Positions 46,538-54,221 of a stretch of 64,000 nucleotides of DNA are shown piece by piece. How positions within the stretch are numbered: position 1 is the first letter of the stretch; every line of letters begins with the position of its first letter. Both the position numbers and the translations under genes were made by a program. The stretch is taken from NCBI GenBank assembly GCA_947630215.1, contig CANRGX010000004.1, positions 62,001 to 126,000 on the forward strand. Direction: 5' to 3'. The notes under the pieces were generated by a model. It searched no databases. It saw nothing but the letters and a program-made list of their open reading frames with translations, and was not told the DNA's origin. This DNA comes from an uncultured Eisenbergiella sp. (GTDB lineage Bacteria > Bacillota > Clostridia > Lachnospirales > Lachnospiraceae).

Positions 46538-46600
46538 GAAACAGGCAGACAAAAGCAGGCCCAGGGCGCTTTTCAAGGAGGGATTGTGCCGGCGGAACAA

Positions 46601-46629
46601 TCATAACTCCATGTCCCCCGTCATACAAT
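46601..46629 (+). promoter_or_regulatory. SigE-type sporulation promoter of spoIIID
   Basis: CATACAAT (46622-46629) is a perfect match to the SigE -10 consensus CATACAHT. TCATAAC (46601-46607), 14 bases upstream, is a partial match to the SigE -35. spoIIID is a known SigE target in Bacillus and Clostridia. An inverted repeat (46615-46625 with 46640-46650) spans the -10 and the ribosome site. Confidence 0.75.
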
Positions 46630-46657
46630 GTAAAAAACATATGGCGGGGGTTTCCCT

Positions 46658-46909
46658 GTGAAGGATTATATTGAGGAGCGGGCGATGGCGGTTGCCGGCT
46701 ATATCATTGAGCATAACGCGACGGTGAGACAGGCGGCGAAACAGTTTGGGATCAGCAAGAGTACGGTACATAAAGACATTACGGAGCGCTTGGAGCAGAT
46801 CAATCCGGGCCTGGCAAAGGAAGCCAGGATTGTGCTGGATGTGAACAAATCGGAACGCCATATCAGGGGAGGACTGGCTACGCGGGAAAAATATCTGCAC
46901 CATCTCTGA
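46658..46909 (+). CDS. spoIIID: SpoIIID, mother-cell sporulation transcription factor
   Basis: SpoIIID activates and represses SigE- and SigK-dependent genes in the mother cell. The 83-residue protein matches along its length: KDYIEERAMAVAGYIIEHNATVRQAA, the HTH recognition part FGISKSTVHKDITERL, INPGLAKEARIVL, and the basic C-terminal helix region KSERHIRGGLATREKYL. The start is a GTG at 46658 with GGCGGGGG before it. The gene is monocistronic. It is direct evidence that the host lineage forms spores. Confidence 0.97.
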   Translation: MKDYIEERAMAVAGYIIEHNATVRQAAKQFGISKSTVHKDITERLEQINPGLAKEARIVLDVNKSERHIRGGLATREKYLHHL

Positions 46910-47128
46910 AGCAGGGGCGCCCTTTAAAACGCTTTTTTCGGAGAGATCCTGTCCTGCCGGCGTCAATCTAGACAAATAAAACGGTGTTGTCGTCAATTTA
47001 TGACATTTACAATATCTCCGGGCCGTTGTATAAGAAAAAGAGGAATTTATGACAAGCTGAATCCGCCGGGTCTGTACGGGAAGGCGCAGAGGGCCTTTTG
47101 CCCGGACGGCGGGATACGGGAGAGAAAA

Positions 47129-48460
47129 ATGTTATATTCAAACAGGGATTTGCGGAAACTGATCATTCCGCTGCTGATCGAACAGGTACTGGCTATCGCG
47201 GTGGGCATGGCGGATACGATCATGGTTTCCGCGGCGGGCGAAGCGGCCGTATCGGGCGTGTCGCTGGTGGATACGGTCAACATCCTTCTCATCAACGTTT
47301 TCTCGGCGCTGGCCACCGGCGGCGCCGTGGTAGCGGGACATTTTCTGGGAAAGAAGAAAAAGGCGGATGCCTGTAGGGCGGCCTGGCAGATCCTGCTGTT
47401 TTCCATTCTGCTGGCGCTGGCGATTGCCGTAGTGTTTATCGCGGCCCATGACTGGCTGCTCCGACTGATGTTTGGCCAGATTGCGCCGGACGTGATGCAG
47501 GCCTGCAAAACGTATCTGATCATTACAGCTGTCTCCTTCGTGGCACTGGCGATCTACAATTCCTGCGCCGCGCTTTTCCGCGCCATGAACTATGCGAAGG
47601 TTACCATGTGGGTTTCCGTTCTGATGAACGTCATTAACGTGGTGGGTAACGCAATCTGTATTTTCGGACTGCATATGGGCGTCGCAGGCGTGGCGCTGCC
47701 CACCACGATATCCCGCTATGTGGCCGCGTTTCTGATTTTCTTCCTGATTCTCAATCCGGAACGCGATATCAATCTGCACGGGCAAATCCGTTTTCGTTTT
47801 GAAGGGAATCTGATCAAAAAGATCCTTTATATTGCCGTGCCAAACGGCATGGAAAACAGTATGTTCCAGCTGGGGAAAATCCTGGTGATCAGCGCGGTGT
47901 CCACCATGGGGACGGCGGCCATTGCGGCCAACGCCGTATGCAATTCTCTGGCAAGCTGGAATATTCTGCCCGGCGTGGCGGTGAACCTTTCCGTCGTATC
48001 CGTGATCAGTGTCTGTGTCGGAGCGGGAGAGTATGGACAGGCCCGCTATTATACAAGAAAGCTCTGTCTGATTGCGGAGATCGGAACCGTTGCCATGTCG
48101 GCTGTGCTGTACTTTGCCGTGCCGGTTATCGTCGGATTTTATCATCTGAGTCCGGAGGGAAACGCCATGGCCATAGAGGTGGCCCGTTTCCATGCGGCAA
48201 TGGCGATTTTCTTCTGGGTGCCGGCCTTTTCCATTCCCAATACGCTGCGCGCCGCCGGGGACGTGGTATGGCCGATGGTGGTGGCGATTCTCTCCATGTG
48301 GTTATTCCGCGTGGTGGCGGCCTACGTGTTTACCTACGTCTTCCATTTCGGCCTGTTGGCGATCTGGGTGGCAATGATCATTGACTGGATTTTCCGCGGC
48401 TCCTGTTATCTGTTGCGTTACCGGGGACATAAGTGGGAGCTGTTCGGCGCAAAGGGCTAA
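47129..48460 (+). CDS. MATE-family efflux transporter
   Basis: A 443-residue membrane protein with about 12 helices in two related halves. The N-terminal LIIPLLIEQVLAIAVGMADTIMVS and the repeat KILYIAVPNGMENSMFQLGKILVIS at the start of the second half are the MATE pattern. It exports drugs or metabolites in exchange for Na+ or H+; the substrate is unknown. ATG at 47129 has a GGGAGAG site. Starting at 47000 would add 43 residues of unlike composition. It is unlikely to be the missing polysaccharide flippase: it is 13 kb away and of the drug-export type. Confidence 0.92.
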   Translation: MLYSNRDLRKLIIPLLIEQVLAIAVGMADTIMVSAAGEAAVSGVSLVDTVNILLINVFSALATGGAVVAGHFLGKKKKADACRAAWQILLFSILLALAIAVVFIAAHDWLLRLMFGQIAPDVMQACKTYLIITAVSFVALAIYNSCAALFRAMNYAKVTMWVSVLMNVINVVGNAICIFGLHMGVAGVALPTTISRYVAAFLIFFLILNPERDINLHGQIRFRFEGNLIKKILYIAVPNGMENSMFQLGKILVISAVSTMGTAAIAANAVCNSLASWNILPGVAVNLSVVSVISVCVGAGEYGQARYYTRKLCLIAEIGTVAMSAVLYFAVPVIVGFYHLSPEGNAMAIEVARFHAAMAIFFWVPAFSIPNTLRAAGDVVWPMVVAILSMWLFRVVAAYVFTYVFHFGLLAIWVAMIIDWIFRGSCYLLRYRGHKWELFGAKG

Positions 48461-48524
48461 AGAACGAAAGCCCTGAAATAGAAAACAGAAATTCTGCGGC
48501 TAAAAACGGCGATGGAGATAGGCT

Positions 48525-48553
48525 TTGACAGAATAGCGGGGATGAGATAAGAT
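48525..48553 (+). promoter_or_regulatory. Strong SigA promoter of guaA
   Basis: TTGACA (48525-48530), perfect, then 17 bases and TAAGAT (48548-48553, 5/6 match). Confidence 0.85.
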
Positions 48554-48579
48554 AAAGGAAATCACTCATGATTTCCTTT
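48554..48579. repeat. Perfect 26-base palindrome at the guaA transcript start
   Basis: AAAGGAAATCA (48554-48564) and its exact complement (48569-48579) flank a CTCA loop, directly after the -10. It could be an operator or a hairpin at the very 5' end of the mRNA. A TTATTATA stretch follows, so a weak terminator is also possible. It does not resemble a purine riboswitch. Confidence 0.7.
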
Positions 48580-48610
48580 CTTATTATACAAAAATGACTG
48601 GAGGAACGCG

Positions 48611-50152
48611 ATGGAGAGGGAGTTGGTTATCGTTCTTGACTTCGGCGGACAGTACAATCAGCTGATCGCAAGAAGGGTGCGGGAATGCAATGTTTATTGC
48701 GAGGTGCATCCCTGCACGCTGAGCTTGGATAAAATCAAAGAAATGCATCCCAAAGGAATTATTTTTACCGGCGGGCCCAACAGTGTGTATGGCGAGGATT
48801 CTCCCAGATGTCCTGAGGAAATGTTTTCCCTAGGGATTCCGATTCTGGGTATCTGCTATGGTTCCCAGCTCATGGCGTATATGCTGGGCGGTAGTGTGAA
48901 GACCGCGCCTGTCAGCGAATATGGAAAGACGGAAGTGGAAGTGGATCGCCGGTCGGTTCTTTTCGACGGCGTATCGCCGCGCACCATCTGCTGGATGAGC
49001 CACACCGATTATATTGAAAAGGCTCCGGCGGATTTTTGTGTAACGGCCCGTACGCCGGTCTGTCCGGTGGCCGCCATGGAGAACGCCGAAAGAAAACTGT
49101 ACGCAGTGCAGTTCCATCCCGAGGTCATGCACACCCAGGAGGGCATGAAGATGCTTTCCAATTTTGTGTATCGCATTTGCGGCTGCCGGGGCGACTGGAA
49201 AATGGATTCTTTTGTGGAAACTACGATCCGTCAGATCCGGGAGAAGGTGGGCAATGGCAAGGTGCTGTGCGCGCTATCCGGCGGCGTGGACTCCTCTGTG
49301 GCTGCCGTGCTGATGTCCAAGGCGGTAGGAAGACAGTTGACCTGCGTGTTTGTGGATCACGGTCTGCTGCGTAAGAACGAGGGGGATGAAGTGGAAGCCG
49401 TTTTCGGCCCCCAGGGACAGTACGATTTGAATTTTGTCCGCGTCAATGCCCAGCAGCGGTTTTACGGAAAGCTGGCCGGCGTATCGGATCCGGAACAGAA
49501 AAGGAAGATTATCGGGGAGGAGTTCATCCGCGTTTTTGAGGAAGAAGCGAAGAAGATCGGCGCGGTGGATTTCCTAGTACAGGGTACCATTTATCCCGAT
49601 GTGATAGAAAGCGGACTGGGAAAGTCTGCTGTGATAAAGTCGCATCACAATGTGGGCGGTCTGCCGGATCATGTGGATTTTAAGGAGATCATCGAGCCGC
49701 TTCGCCTGCTGTTTAAGGATGAGGTGCGCAGGGCCGGTCTGGAGCTGGGTATTCCGGAATATCTGGTATACCGCCAGCCGTTCCCCGGCCCCGGTCTGGG
49801 CGTGCGGATCGTAGGAGAAGTGACGGCGGAGAAGGTGCGCATTGTGCAGGATGCAGACGCAATTTACCGGGAAGAATTGGCAAAGGCGGGCTGCGATAAG
49901 GGCCTGGGTCAGTATTTTGCGGCGCTGACCAATATGCGGTCGGTGGGCGTCATGGGCGACGAGAGAACCTATGATTATGCCGTGGCGCTCCGCGCGGTCA
50001 TTACTTCTGATTTCATGACCGCGGAGGCGGCGGAAATTCCCTATGCGGTTCTGTCGAAGGTGATGAACCGGGTGATCAACGAGGTCAAGGGGGTTAACCG
50101 GGTGCTGTATGATTTGACGAGTAAACCGCCGGGGACGATTGAGTTTGAGTGA
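48611..50152 (+). CDS. guaA: GMP synthase (glutamine-hydrolysing)
   Basis: Converts XMP to GMP. The 513-residue enzyme has the glutamine amidotransferase (catalytic Cys in GICYGSQLM, about residue 82; FHPEVMHT, about 172), the PP-loop ATP site [10 protein letters not shown] (about 223) and the C-terminal dimerisation domain ([13 protein letters not shown]; ending KPPGTIEFE). Its 3' end is a known integration hot spot for elements such as Tn5801. Here the gene is intact at the edge of an AT-rich element. Confidence 0.97.
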   Translation: MERELVIVLDFGGQYNQLIARRVRECNVYCEVHPCTLSLDKIKEMHPKGIIFTGGPNSVYGEDSPRCPEEMFSLGIPILGICYGSQLMAYMLGGSVKTAPVSEYGKTEVEVDRRSVLFDGVSPRTICWMSHTDYIEKAPADFCVTARTPVCPVAAMENAERKLYAVQFHPEVMHTQEGMKMLSNFVYRICGCRGDWKMDSFVETTIRQIREKVGNGKVLCALSGGVDSSVAAVLMSKAVGRQLTCVFVDHGLLRKNEGDEVEAVFGPQGQYDLNFVRVNAQQRFYGKLAGVSDPEQKRKIIGEEFIRVFEEEAKKIGAVDFLVQGTIYPDVIESGLGKSAVIKSHHNVGGLPDHVDFKEIIEPLRLLFKDEVRRAGLELGIPEYLVYRQPFPGPGLGVRIVGEVTAEKVRIVQDADAIYREELAKAGCDKGLGQYFAALTNMRSVGVMGDERTYDYAVALRAVITSDFMTAEAAEIPYAVLSKVMNRVINEVKGVNRVLYDLTSKPPGTIEFE

Positions 50153-50240
50153 GAGGGTAAATCCCCACGAGCCTTGATTTTTCAAGGCTTGCGGGGATTT
50201 TGAAATTGGCGGTGGGTACGATTTGGGTACAAAAATTTAT
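50141..50240 (+). other. Candidate left attachment region (attL) of the integrated element
   Basis: The guaA 3' end GAGTTTGAGTGA (50141-50152) corresponds in position to the att core used by Tn5801-like elements. Past the terminator are two GGGTAC copies 11 bases apart (50214-50219 and 50225-50230), which may be integrase arm sites. Composition changes in this interval. The right copy is outside the window, so the core is not proven. Confidence 0.45.
50159..50202 (+). terminator. Hairpin terminator after guaA
   Basis: AATCCCC and GAGCCTTGA (50159-50177) face TCAAGGCTT and GGGGATT (50182-50199) around a TTTT loop, with two interior mismatches, followed by a T run. Confidence 0.8.
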
Positions 50241-50241
50241 T

Positions 50242-51099
50242 TTACTGATTTTCGATAGGTATTCCTTTATTTTTAGCACATTCTATAATGGAATTGGCAA
50301 AATTAGGATTATTGAAAATATTCTTCCCTAAGATAATCTTTGAAGGTAATATAAAATCAAATAAGAGTCCTTCTTTGCCATTGTCGAGTGAACAGTGATC
50401 ATATATCAGTCGCCATTCATGTTCTTGGGCATATGGTATTTTGTTTTTGGTGAGGCATGATGCCATGTATTTTTTTGCCGCATTTTTATATGCGGCATCT
50501 GTATTATTGAAATCAAGAGAATTAAATTTAATATCGTCTGTTTTTTGCCTACTTTCAACATATCGTATGGGGAGAAAACGCAAAGGAAATTTAGTATTTG
50601 TTATTATATTGTCCATATCATATTCAAGGCATATACCTTCATTATTTTGCGCATAGTGTTCCCACATATATGTGTTGAAAGTACCTGAGATACAAGCCAC
50701 TAAACATTCATTTCTCATGCGCTCACTAACCTGTTGAAAATCGGAATTAGCTTCTATTTTTTTAATGAGTTGTTTCATAGCATGGTCATCTATAAAACAT
50801 AAATCGTTTTTATGCTTTGGATATTTTATATTGCGAAGATAATATTCATATAAGTCGGGAATATCATATTCTATTTTACAATCATCAGAGTCTGTATATT
50901 GTGATGGTCGGCAAAGATAAATTTTTTCTTTTTGAATAGCATCAATTTCGTACATTTTAGGAGGACGAAATCTATATAATTTTTTGTCTGTATTTCGGTC
51001 TCTAAGTTCCATAATACAGTCAAGTGCGGTACTGATATTATTTTTTAAGTAAGCATAAACCACAGCCGTTTCTCTCAAATTTAGTTCTTTTCTAGTCAT
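50242..51099 (-). CDS. DUF2971 family protein
   Basis: A 285-residue soluble protein of the DUF2971 family, recognised from KLYRFRPPKM near residue 40, the lower-case-like pattern IYLCRPSQYTDSDD, NTYMWEHYAQNNEGICLEYD (about 165), EHEWRLIYD (about 233) and the end region LPSKIILGKNIF. The function of DUF2971 is not established; members are often found in mobile elements and defence neighbourhoods. It is transcribed with the XRE gene 30 bases upstream. AT-rich codon use differs sharply from guaA. A role as a defence effector is a guess from context. Confidence 0.85.
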   Translation of the reverse strand: MTRKELNLRETAVVYAYLKNNISTALDCIMELRDRNTDKKLYRFRPPKMYEIDAIQKEKIYLCRPSQYTDSDDCKIEYDIPDLYEYYLRNIKYPKHKNDLCFIDDHAMKQLIKKIEANSDFQQVSERMRNECLVACISGTFNTYMWEHYAQNNEGICLEYDMDNIITNTKFPLRFLPIRYVESRQKTDDIKFNSLDFNNTDAAYKNAAKKYMASCLTKNKIPYAQEHEWRLIYDHCSLDNGKEGLLFDFILPSKIILGKNIFNNPNFANSIIECAKNKGIPIENQ

Positions 51100-51129
51100 A
51101 AATTCTCCATTTTTTAATATTCTAAAACA

Positions 51130-51675
51130 TTAGTTTTTCGGATTCAACCCAATCCTATCCATAAACTCATCATGCGTCTTTTGAAGATCGAGACGCTGTC
51201 TCCAAGGCTCTGACTCTGGGTAGACATCCATCCAAAGGTTAAAATCTGCCTCCGCTTTCAGGAGCGCTTCACCACGTTTTTTAACATCTTTAATTGAATT
51301 ACACTTCTCGACTTCCTGCATATATTGCTCATAACGTTCAAACCATGAGCGCATCAGGCTTAACGTGTCAAAGTAAATCCCAACGACATCATTACCGTCC
51401 GGGTCCTGGCATTCAAAAAGATGCCCGCTATATTGCCGGAATACCTGAAAGAGTCTGTGCATAGCTTTTATGCCGTCAAAATCGGAGTTTTCCAATACTT
51501 CCGGATTGACGGCAAGAGCATTTGCTATTTTTTCGAGAGATGAAGGTTTAGGATTTCTTCTGCTGCTTTCATATGCACGAATATATGCTTCGCTTGCACC
51601 TACTAATTCCCCAAGCTGCTTTTGCGTAAGACCACGTTCCTGACGAATACGCCTTATATTTTCACCCACAGTCAT
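51130..51675 (-). CDS. XRE-family repressor of the element
   Basis: A 181-residue DNA-binding protein. The N-terminal HTH (GENIRRIRQERGLTQKQLGELVGASEAYIRAYESSRRNPKPSSLEKIANAL) is canonical XRE/Cro. The helical C-terminal 110 residues lack a recognisable peptidase or Ser/Lys catalytic site, so it is not a LexA/CI-like self-cleaving repressor. It is divergent from xis-int, with repeat sequences in between that look like operators. I infer that it controls excision genes and its own operon with DUF2971. Confidence 0.88.
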   Translation of the reverse strand: MTVGENIRRIRQERGLTQKQLGELVGASEAYIRAYESSRRNPKPSSLEKIANALAVNPEVLENSDFDGIKAMHRLFQVFRQYSGHLFECQDPDGNDVVGIYFDTLSLMRSWFERYEQYMQEVEKCNSIKDVKKRGEALLKAEADFNLWMDVYPESEPWRQRLDLQKTHDEFMDRIGLNPKN

Positions 51676-51714
51676 ATTGTTTCCCTGCCTTTTACGGATT
51701 TTTGATTAATATTT

Positions 51715-51723
51715 AGTATATCA
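51715..51723 (-). promoter_or_regulatory. Extended -10 of the XRE/DUF2971 operon
   Basis: On the minus strand TGATATACT (51723-51715) is an extended -10; the -35 region is T-rich and poor. It is 40 bases from the XRE start codon. Confidence 0.5.
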
Positions 51724-51753
51724 TAAAAAAGAAAGAAAATAAAGAAAAAGATA

Positions 51754-51782
51754 TTGACACGAAACAAAAGTTGCGATAATAT
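51754..51782 (+). promoter_or_regulatory. Promoter of the xis-int operon
   Basis: A perfect TTGACA (51754-51759) lies 17 bases before TAATAT (51777-51782). The first operator-like repeat lies inside the spacer, so a bound repressor would block RNA polymerase. Confidence 0.7.
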
Positions 51783-51816
51783 ATGAATGCAACCCAACAG
51801 AAACAAATGTTACGAT
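51761..51816. repeat. Operator-like direct repeats between XRE repressor and xis
   Basis: GAAACAAAAGTTGCGAT (51761-51777) and GAAACAAATGTTACGAT (51800-51816) agree at 15 of 17 bases, 39 bases apart. The first overlaps the forward promoter. GTTGC and GCAAC also form an inverted pair around 51770-51793. Confidence 0.7.
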
Positions 51817-51849
51817 GCAGAAACAGTAAAAGGTAAAGGAGGAAGCAAA

Positions 51850-52044
51850 ATGAACGAAAAACTTTATTACAGTGCGGCAGAGGTAGCCGAGATGCTAGGT
51901 GTCAGCATTGGAAAGTCCTACAAAGTCTTGAGGGAGATGAATAAGGACTTAGCGGCGAAAGGATTTCTCACAATCTCCGGCAAGGTCCCGGTGGAGTATT
52001 TCAGAGAGAAATGGTACGGAGGGAAAAAGGAGGCAAGCGCATGA
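51850..52044 (+). CDS. xis: Excisionase-like small HTH protein
   Basis: A 64-residue protein of the MerR/AlpA-like DNA-binding type: LYYSAAEVAEMLGVSIGKSYKVLREMN is the winged helix, followed by VPVEYFREKWYGG. Such proteins bend DNA and steer tyrosine integrases toward excision. ATG at 51850 has AAGGAGG upstream. Its stop overlaps the integrase start (ATGA at 52041), so the two are coupled. Confidence 0.82.
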   Translation: MNEKLYYSAAEVAEMLGVSIGKSYKVLREMNKDLAAKGFLTISGKVPVEYFREKWYGGKKEASA

Positions 52045-53120
52045 GCTGTCAGGCAAAGAAAGATCCGAACGGGACATGGCATATTCAGTACCGTTGGACG
52101 GACTGGACTGGAACAAAGCGGAAGTCGCAAAAGCGGGGGTTTAAAACTAAAAAAGAAGCGGAGGAATGGTATGCACACTTTTTACTGCAGCAGTCCTCTG
52201 ATCCCACAATGACACTGGCGGATTTCTGGGAGATTTATCGGATGGATATGGAAAAGCGTCTGCGCAAGACCACGATGAAGCAGAAAGAGTATGTGATGAA
52301 TGATAAAGTTCTGCCCTACTTTGGTACAACACCGATCAATGAAATTACTGCGCCTATGATAAGAAAATGGCAGGGAGAAATGATGGAGAAAGGTTTCAAG
52401 CCTACTTATCTGAAAACCATACATAACCAGCTCAGCGCAATTCTGAATTATGCAGTCAATTTTTACGATCTGCGATCCAATCCATGCCGTAAAGCGGGAA
52501 GTATGGGAAAAAGCAGGGCGGATGAAAGACCATACTGGACTTTGGAAGAATTTCAGAAGTTTTCGGATGCCATTATGGACAAGCAAGACTCATGGATTGC
52601 ATTTCAGATTTTATTCTGGACGGGAATGAGATTGGGCGAGTTGATGGCATTACAGGTAAAGGACATTGACTTTGAAAATGCAACAATCACAGTAGATGAA
52701 TCTCTGGCAAGGATTGACGGGGAAGATTTAATCACTGCACCCAAAACTGAGAGTTCTGTCCGGGTTATTACTATCCATAAAGAACTGTGTGACGAACTGC
52801 ATGAATATGTGGGGAGCCTTTATCGGGCAAGACCGACCACACGCCTTTTTGCAGGACGGACAAAGAGCTTTTTTGAACATGAGATGGAGAGAGGCATTAA
52901 GCTGTCCGGAGTTAAAAAAATCACAATCCATTGCACCAGACACAGCCATGCCAGTATGCTTGTGCAGATGGGATTCAGTCCGGTTGAGATCGCAAAGAGG
53001 CTGGGGCATGGGAAAGTAACGACCACGATTGAAACATATTGCCACCAGTCGATGGATGCACAGATCAGGATTGCGGACCGGCTGGGAAAAGTGGAGAGGG
53101 GTGAGGAAAGTGGCGTGTAA
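52041..53120 (+). CDS. int: Tyrosine recombinase / integrase
   Basis: A 359-residue phage-type integrase. It has an N-terminal AP2-like arm-binding domain (GTWHIQYRWTDWTGTKRKSQKRGFKTKKEAEEW), a SAM-like core-binding domain (about residues 60-145), and the catalytic domain with Arg in WTGMRLGELMAL (about 198), the HxxR box in IHCTRHSHASM (about 298) and the nucleophile Tyr in TTIETYCHQ (about 335). The start ATG at 52041 overlaps the xis stop. It presumably drives integration into the guaA 3' end. Confidence 0.96.
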   Translation: MSCQAKKDPNGTWHIQYRWTDWTGTKRKSQKRGFKTKKEAEEWYAHFLLQQSSDPTMTLADFWEIYRMDMEKRLRKTTMKQKEYVMNDKVLPYFGTTPINEITAPMIRKWQGEMMEKGFKPTYLKTIHNQLSAILNYAVNFYDLRSNPCRKAGSMGKSRADERPYWTLEEFQKFSDAIMDKQDSWIAFQILFWTGMRLGELMALQVKDIDFENATITVDESLARIDGEDLITAPKTESSVRVITIHKELCDELHEYVGSLYRARPTTRLFAGRTKSFFEHEMERGIKLSGVKKITIHCTRHSHASMLVQMGFSPVEIAKRLGHGKVTTTIETYCHQSMDAQIRIADRLGKVERGEESGV

Positions 53121-53433
53121 GCGTGAGGCGAGGCTGCGGCGCAATACGATCGCATTTTGGCTGAGTGATGAAGAAAAGGCACGGGTGGAAGCAAAAATCA
53201 TATTGTCCGGACTTCCCAAAGGAGAATATTACCGGAGGGCCATATTAGGGCAGGAAGTGACGGTAACTGCCGGAAATTATATGTCAAGCAGAGTTGCCAA
53301 AGTTCTGGAACAGATACTGGAGCATTTTAAATATGGAAATGCAGAAGATGCACAGTTGCTGGTGGAACTGATAAAGCTGTTGTTGGACATAAAAAGAAAT
53401 GCCCCTGCTGGTAACAAGGGCATTTCCGAGTAA
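53110..53433 (+). CDS. MobC-like relaxosome accessory protein
   Basis: A basic protein of about 107 residues. RNTIAFWLSDEEKARVEAKIILSGLPKGEYYRRAIL is the ribbon-helix-helix-like pattern of MobC/plasmid mobilisation proteins, followed by a short helical tail. Such proteins help the relaxase open DNA at oriT. The start is GTG at 53110 or GTG at 53101, both overlapping the end of int; the choice is uncertain. The relaxase gene is 4 kb downstream. A 9-bp hairpin (53396-53426) lies over the gene's 3' end without a T run. Confidence 0.7.
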   Translation: MACKREARLRRNTIAFWLSDEEKARVEAKIILSGLPKGEYYRRAILGQEVTVTAGNYMSSRVAKVLEQILEHFKYGNAEDAQLLVELIKLLLDIKRNAPAGNKGISE

Positions 53434-53573
53434 TGAAAGCTGAGCTTTACTATACTCTATCTCGCAAATACAGTATAGCAGAGCTCCGGTCTTTCGACAA
53501 TGGTGCAGAAGAAATTTCCATAAGTTTTTATGGCTTTTTATGGCACCTGAAATTAAAGAAAGGAGCTGTTGTT

Positions 53574-54221
53574 TTGTCTATTTTCAGTGAAGTAAAAGAG
53601 CATTTGACCGCAAGACAGGCGGCAGAGGGATATGGGTTACAGATAAAGAGAAATGGCATGGCATGCTGCCCATTTCACGATGATAAGCATCCGAGTATGA
53701 AGATTGATAAAAATTACCACTGCTTCGCCTGCGGCGTGGGCGGTGATGCCATTGACTATGTTTCCCGGATATTCGGTCTGACACAGTATGAGGCGGCGCT
53801 AAAACTGATAGAAGATTTTTCTCTGCCAGTGGATGTAAAAGAAAATGCCGGGTTCAATGCACAGGAAAAAGAGCAGATCCGGAAGGAAAAAGCAGAGAAA
53901 GAGCGCATTATCCGGATTCAGGAGAGGTTTCAGATGTGGTGCAGCCGTACTACAGAACTGTTAAAAGATGCGCTGGTCCGGATACAGGAAACAGGGATAT
54001 TCCTTATGGGAAAGCCTCCTGATGCTGTCTTTAGCGAGGAATATGCACAGATGCTTCACGCAGAGCCGCTGATCAATTACTGGCTGGATATTCTCTGTAT
54101 GGGAGAAACGGCAGAAAAGCAGGAAGTATTTATAAAAGACAGGAGGGAGGTGGAGCATCTTGCGGAGAAAGTCAGAGCAGCCGGAGAAAGAATTGTGGAA
54201 CGAAATAGGGGAAGCGCTTGA
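53574..54221 (+). CDS. CHC2 zinc-finger primase-like protein
   Basis: A 215-residue protein with a DnaG-type CHC2 zinc finger: CCPFHDDKHPSMKI and YHCFACGVGGDAIDYV (Cys-x2-His and Cys-x2-Cys). The TOPRIM catalytic domain is missing. A charged helical part follows (about residues 95-215). TTG at 53574 is chosen: AGGAG (53561-53565) precedes it and the product begins LSIFSEVKEHLTARQAAEGYG, as CHC2 proteins often do. An open frame reaches up to 53433 but that part looks non-coding. It overlaps vapE by 62 bases; together they probably start replication of the excised element. Confidence 0.82.
   Translation: MSIFSEVKEHLTARQAAEGYGLQIKRNGMACCPFHDDKHPSMKIDKNYHCFACGVGGDAIDYVSRIFGLTQYEAALKLIEDFSLPVDVKENAGFNAQEKEQIRKEKAEKERIIRIQERFQMWCSRTTELLKDALVRIQETGIFLMGKPPDAVFSEEYAQMLHAEPLINYWLDILCMGETAEKQEVFIKDRREVEHLAEKVRAAGERIVERNRGSA

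Noticed and set aside
47129-48460. MATE gene as the missing polysaccharide flippase.
   Set aside because: The sequence is of the drug/Na+ antiporter MATE type, 13 kb from the EPS operon and beside guaA.
48460-48610. Purine riboswitch before guaA.
   Set aside because: No three-way junction or conserved loop bases; only a promoter and a palindrome are visible.
53396-53426. Hairpin at the end of the MobC-like gene as a terminator.
   Set aside because: There is no T run and the downstream genes appear to belong to the same transcript.
53433-53573. N-terminal extension of the CHC2 protein from ATG 53433.
   Set aside because: A TTG at 53574 with AGGAG gives the family's usual start; the upstream part has no resemblance to the family.
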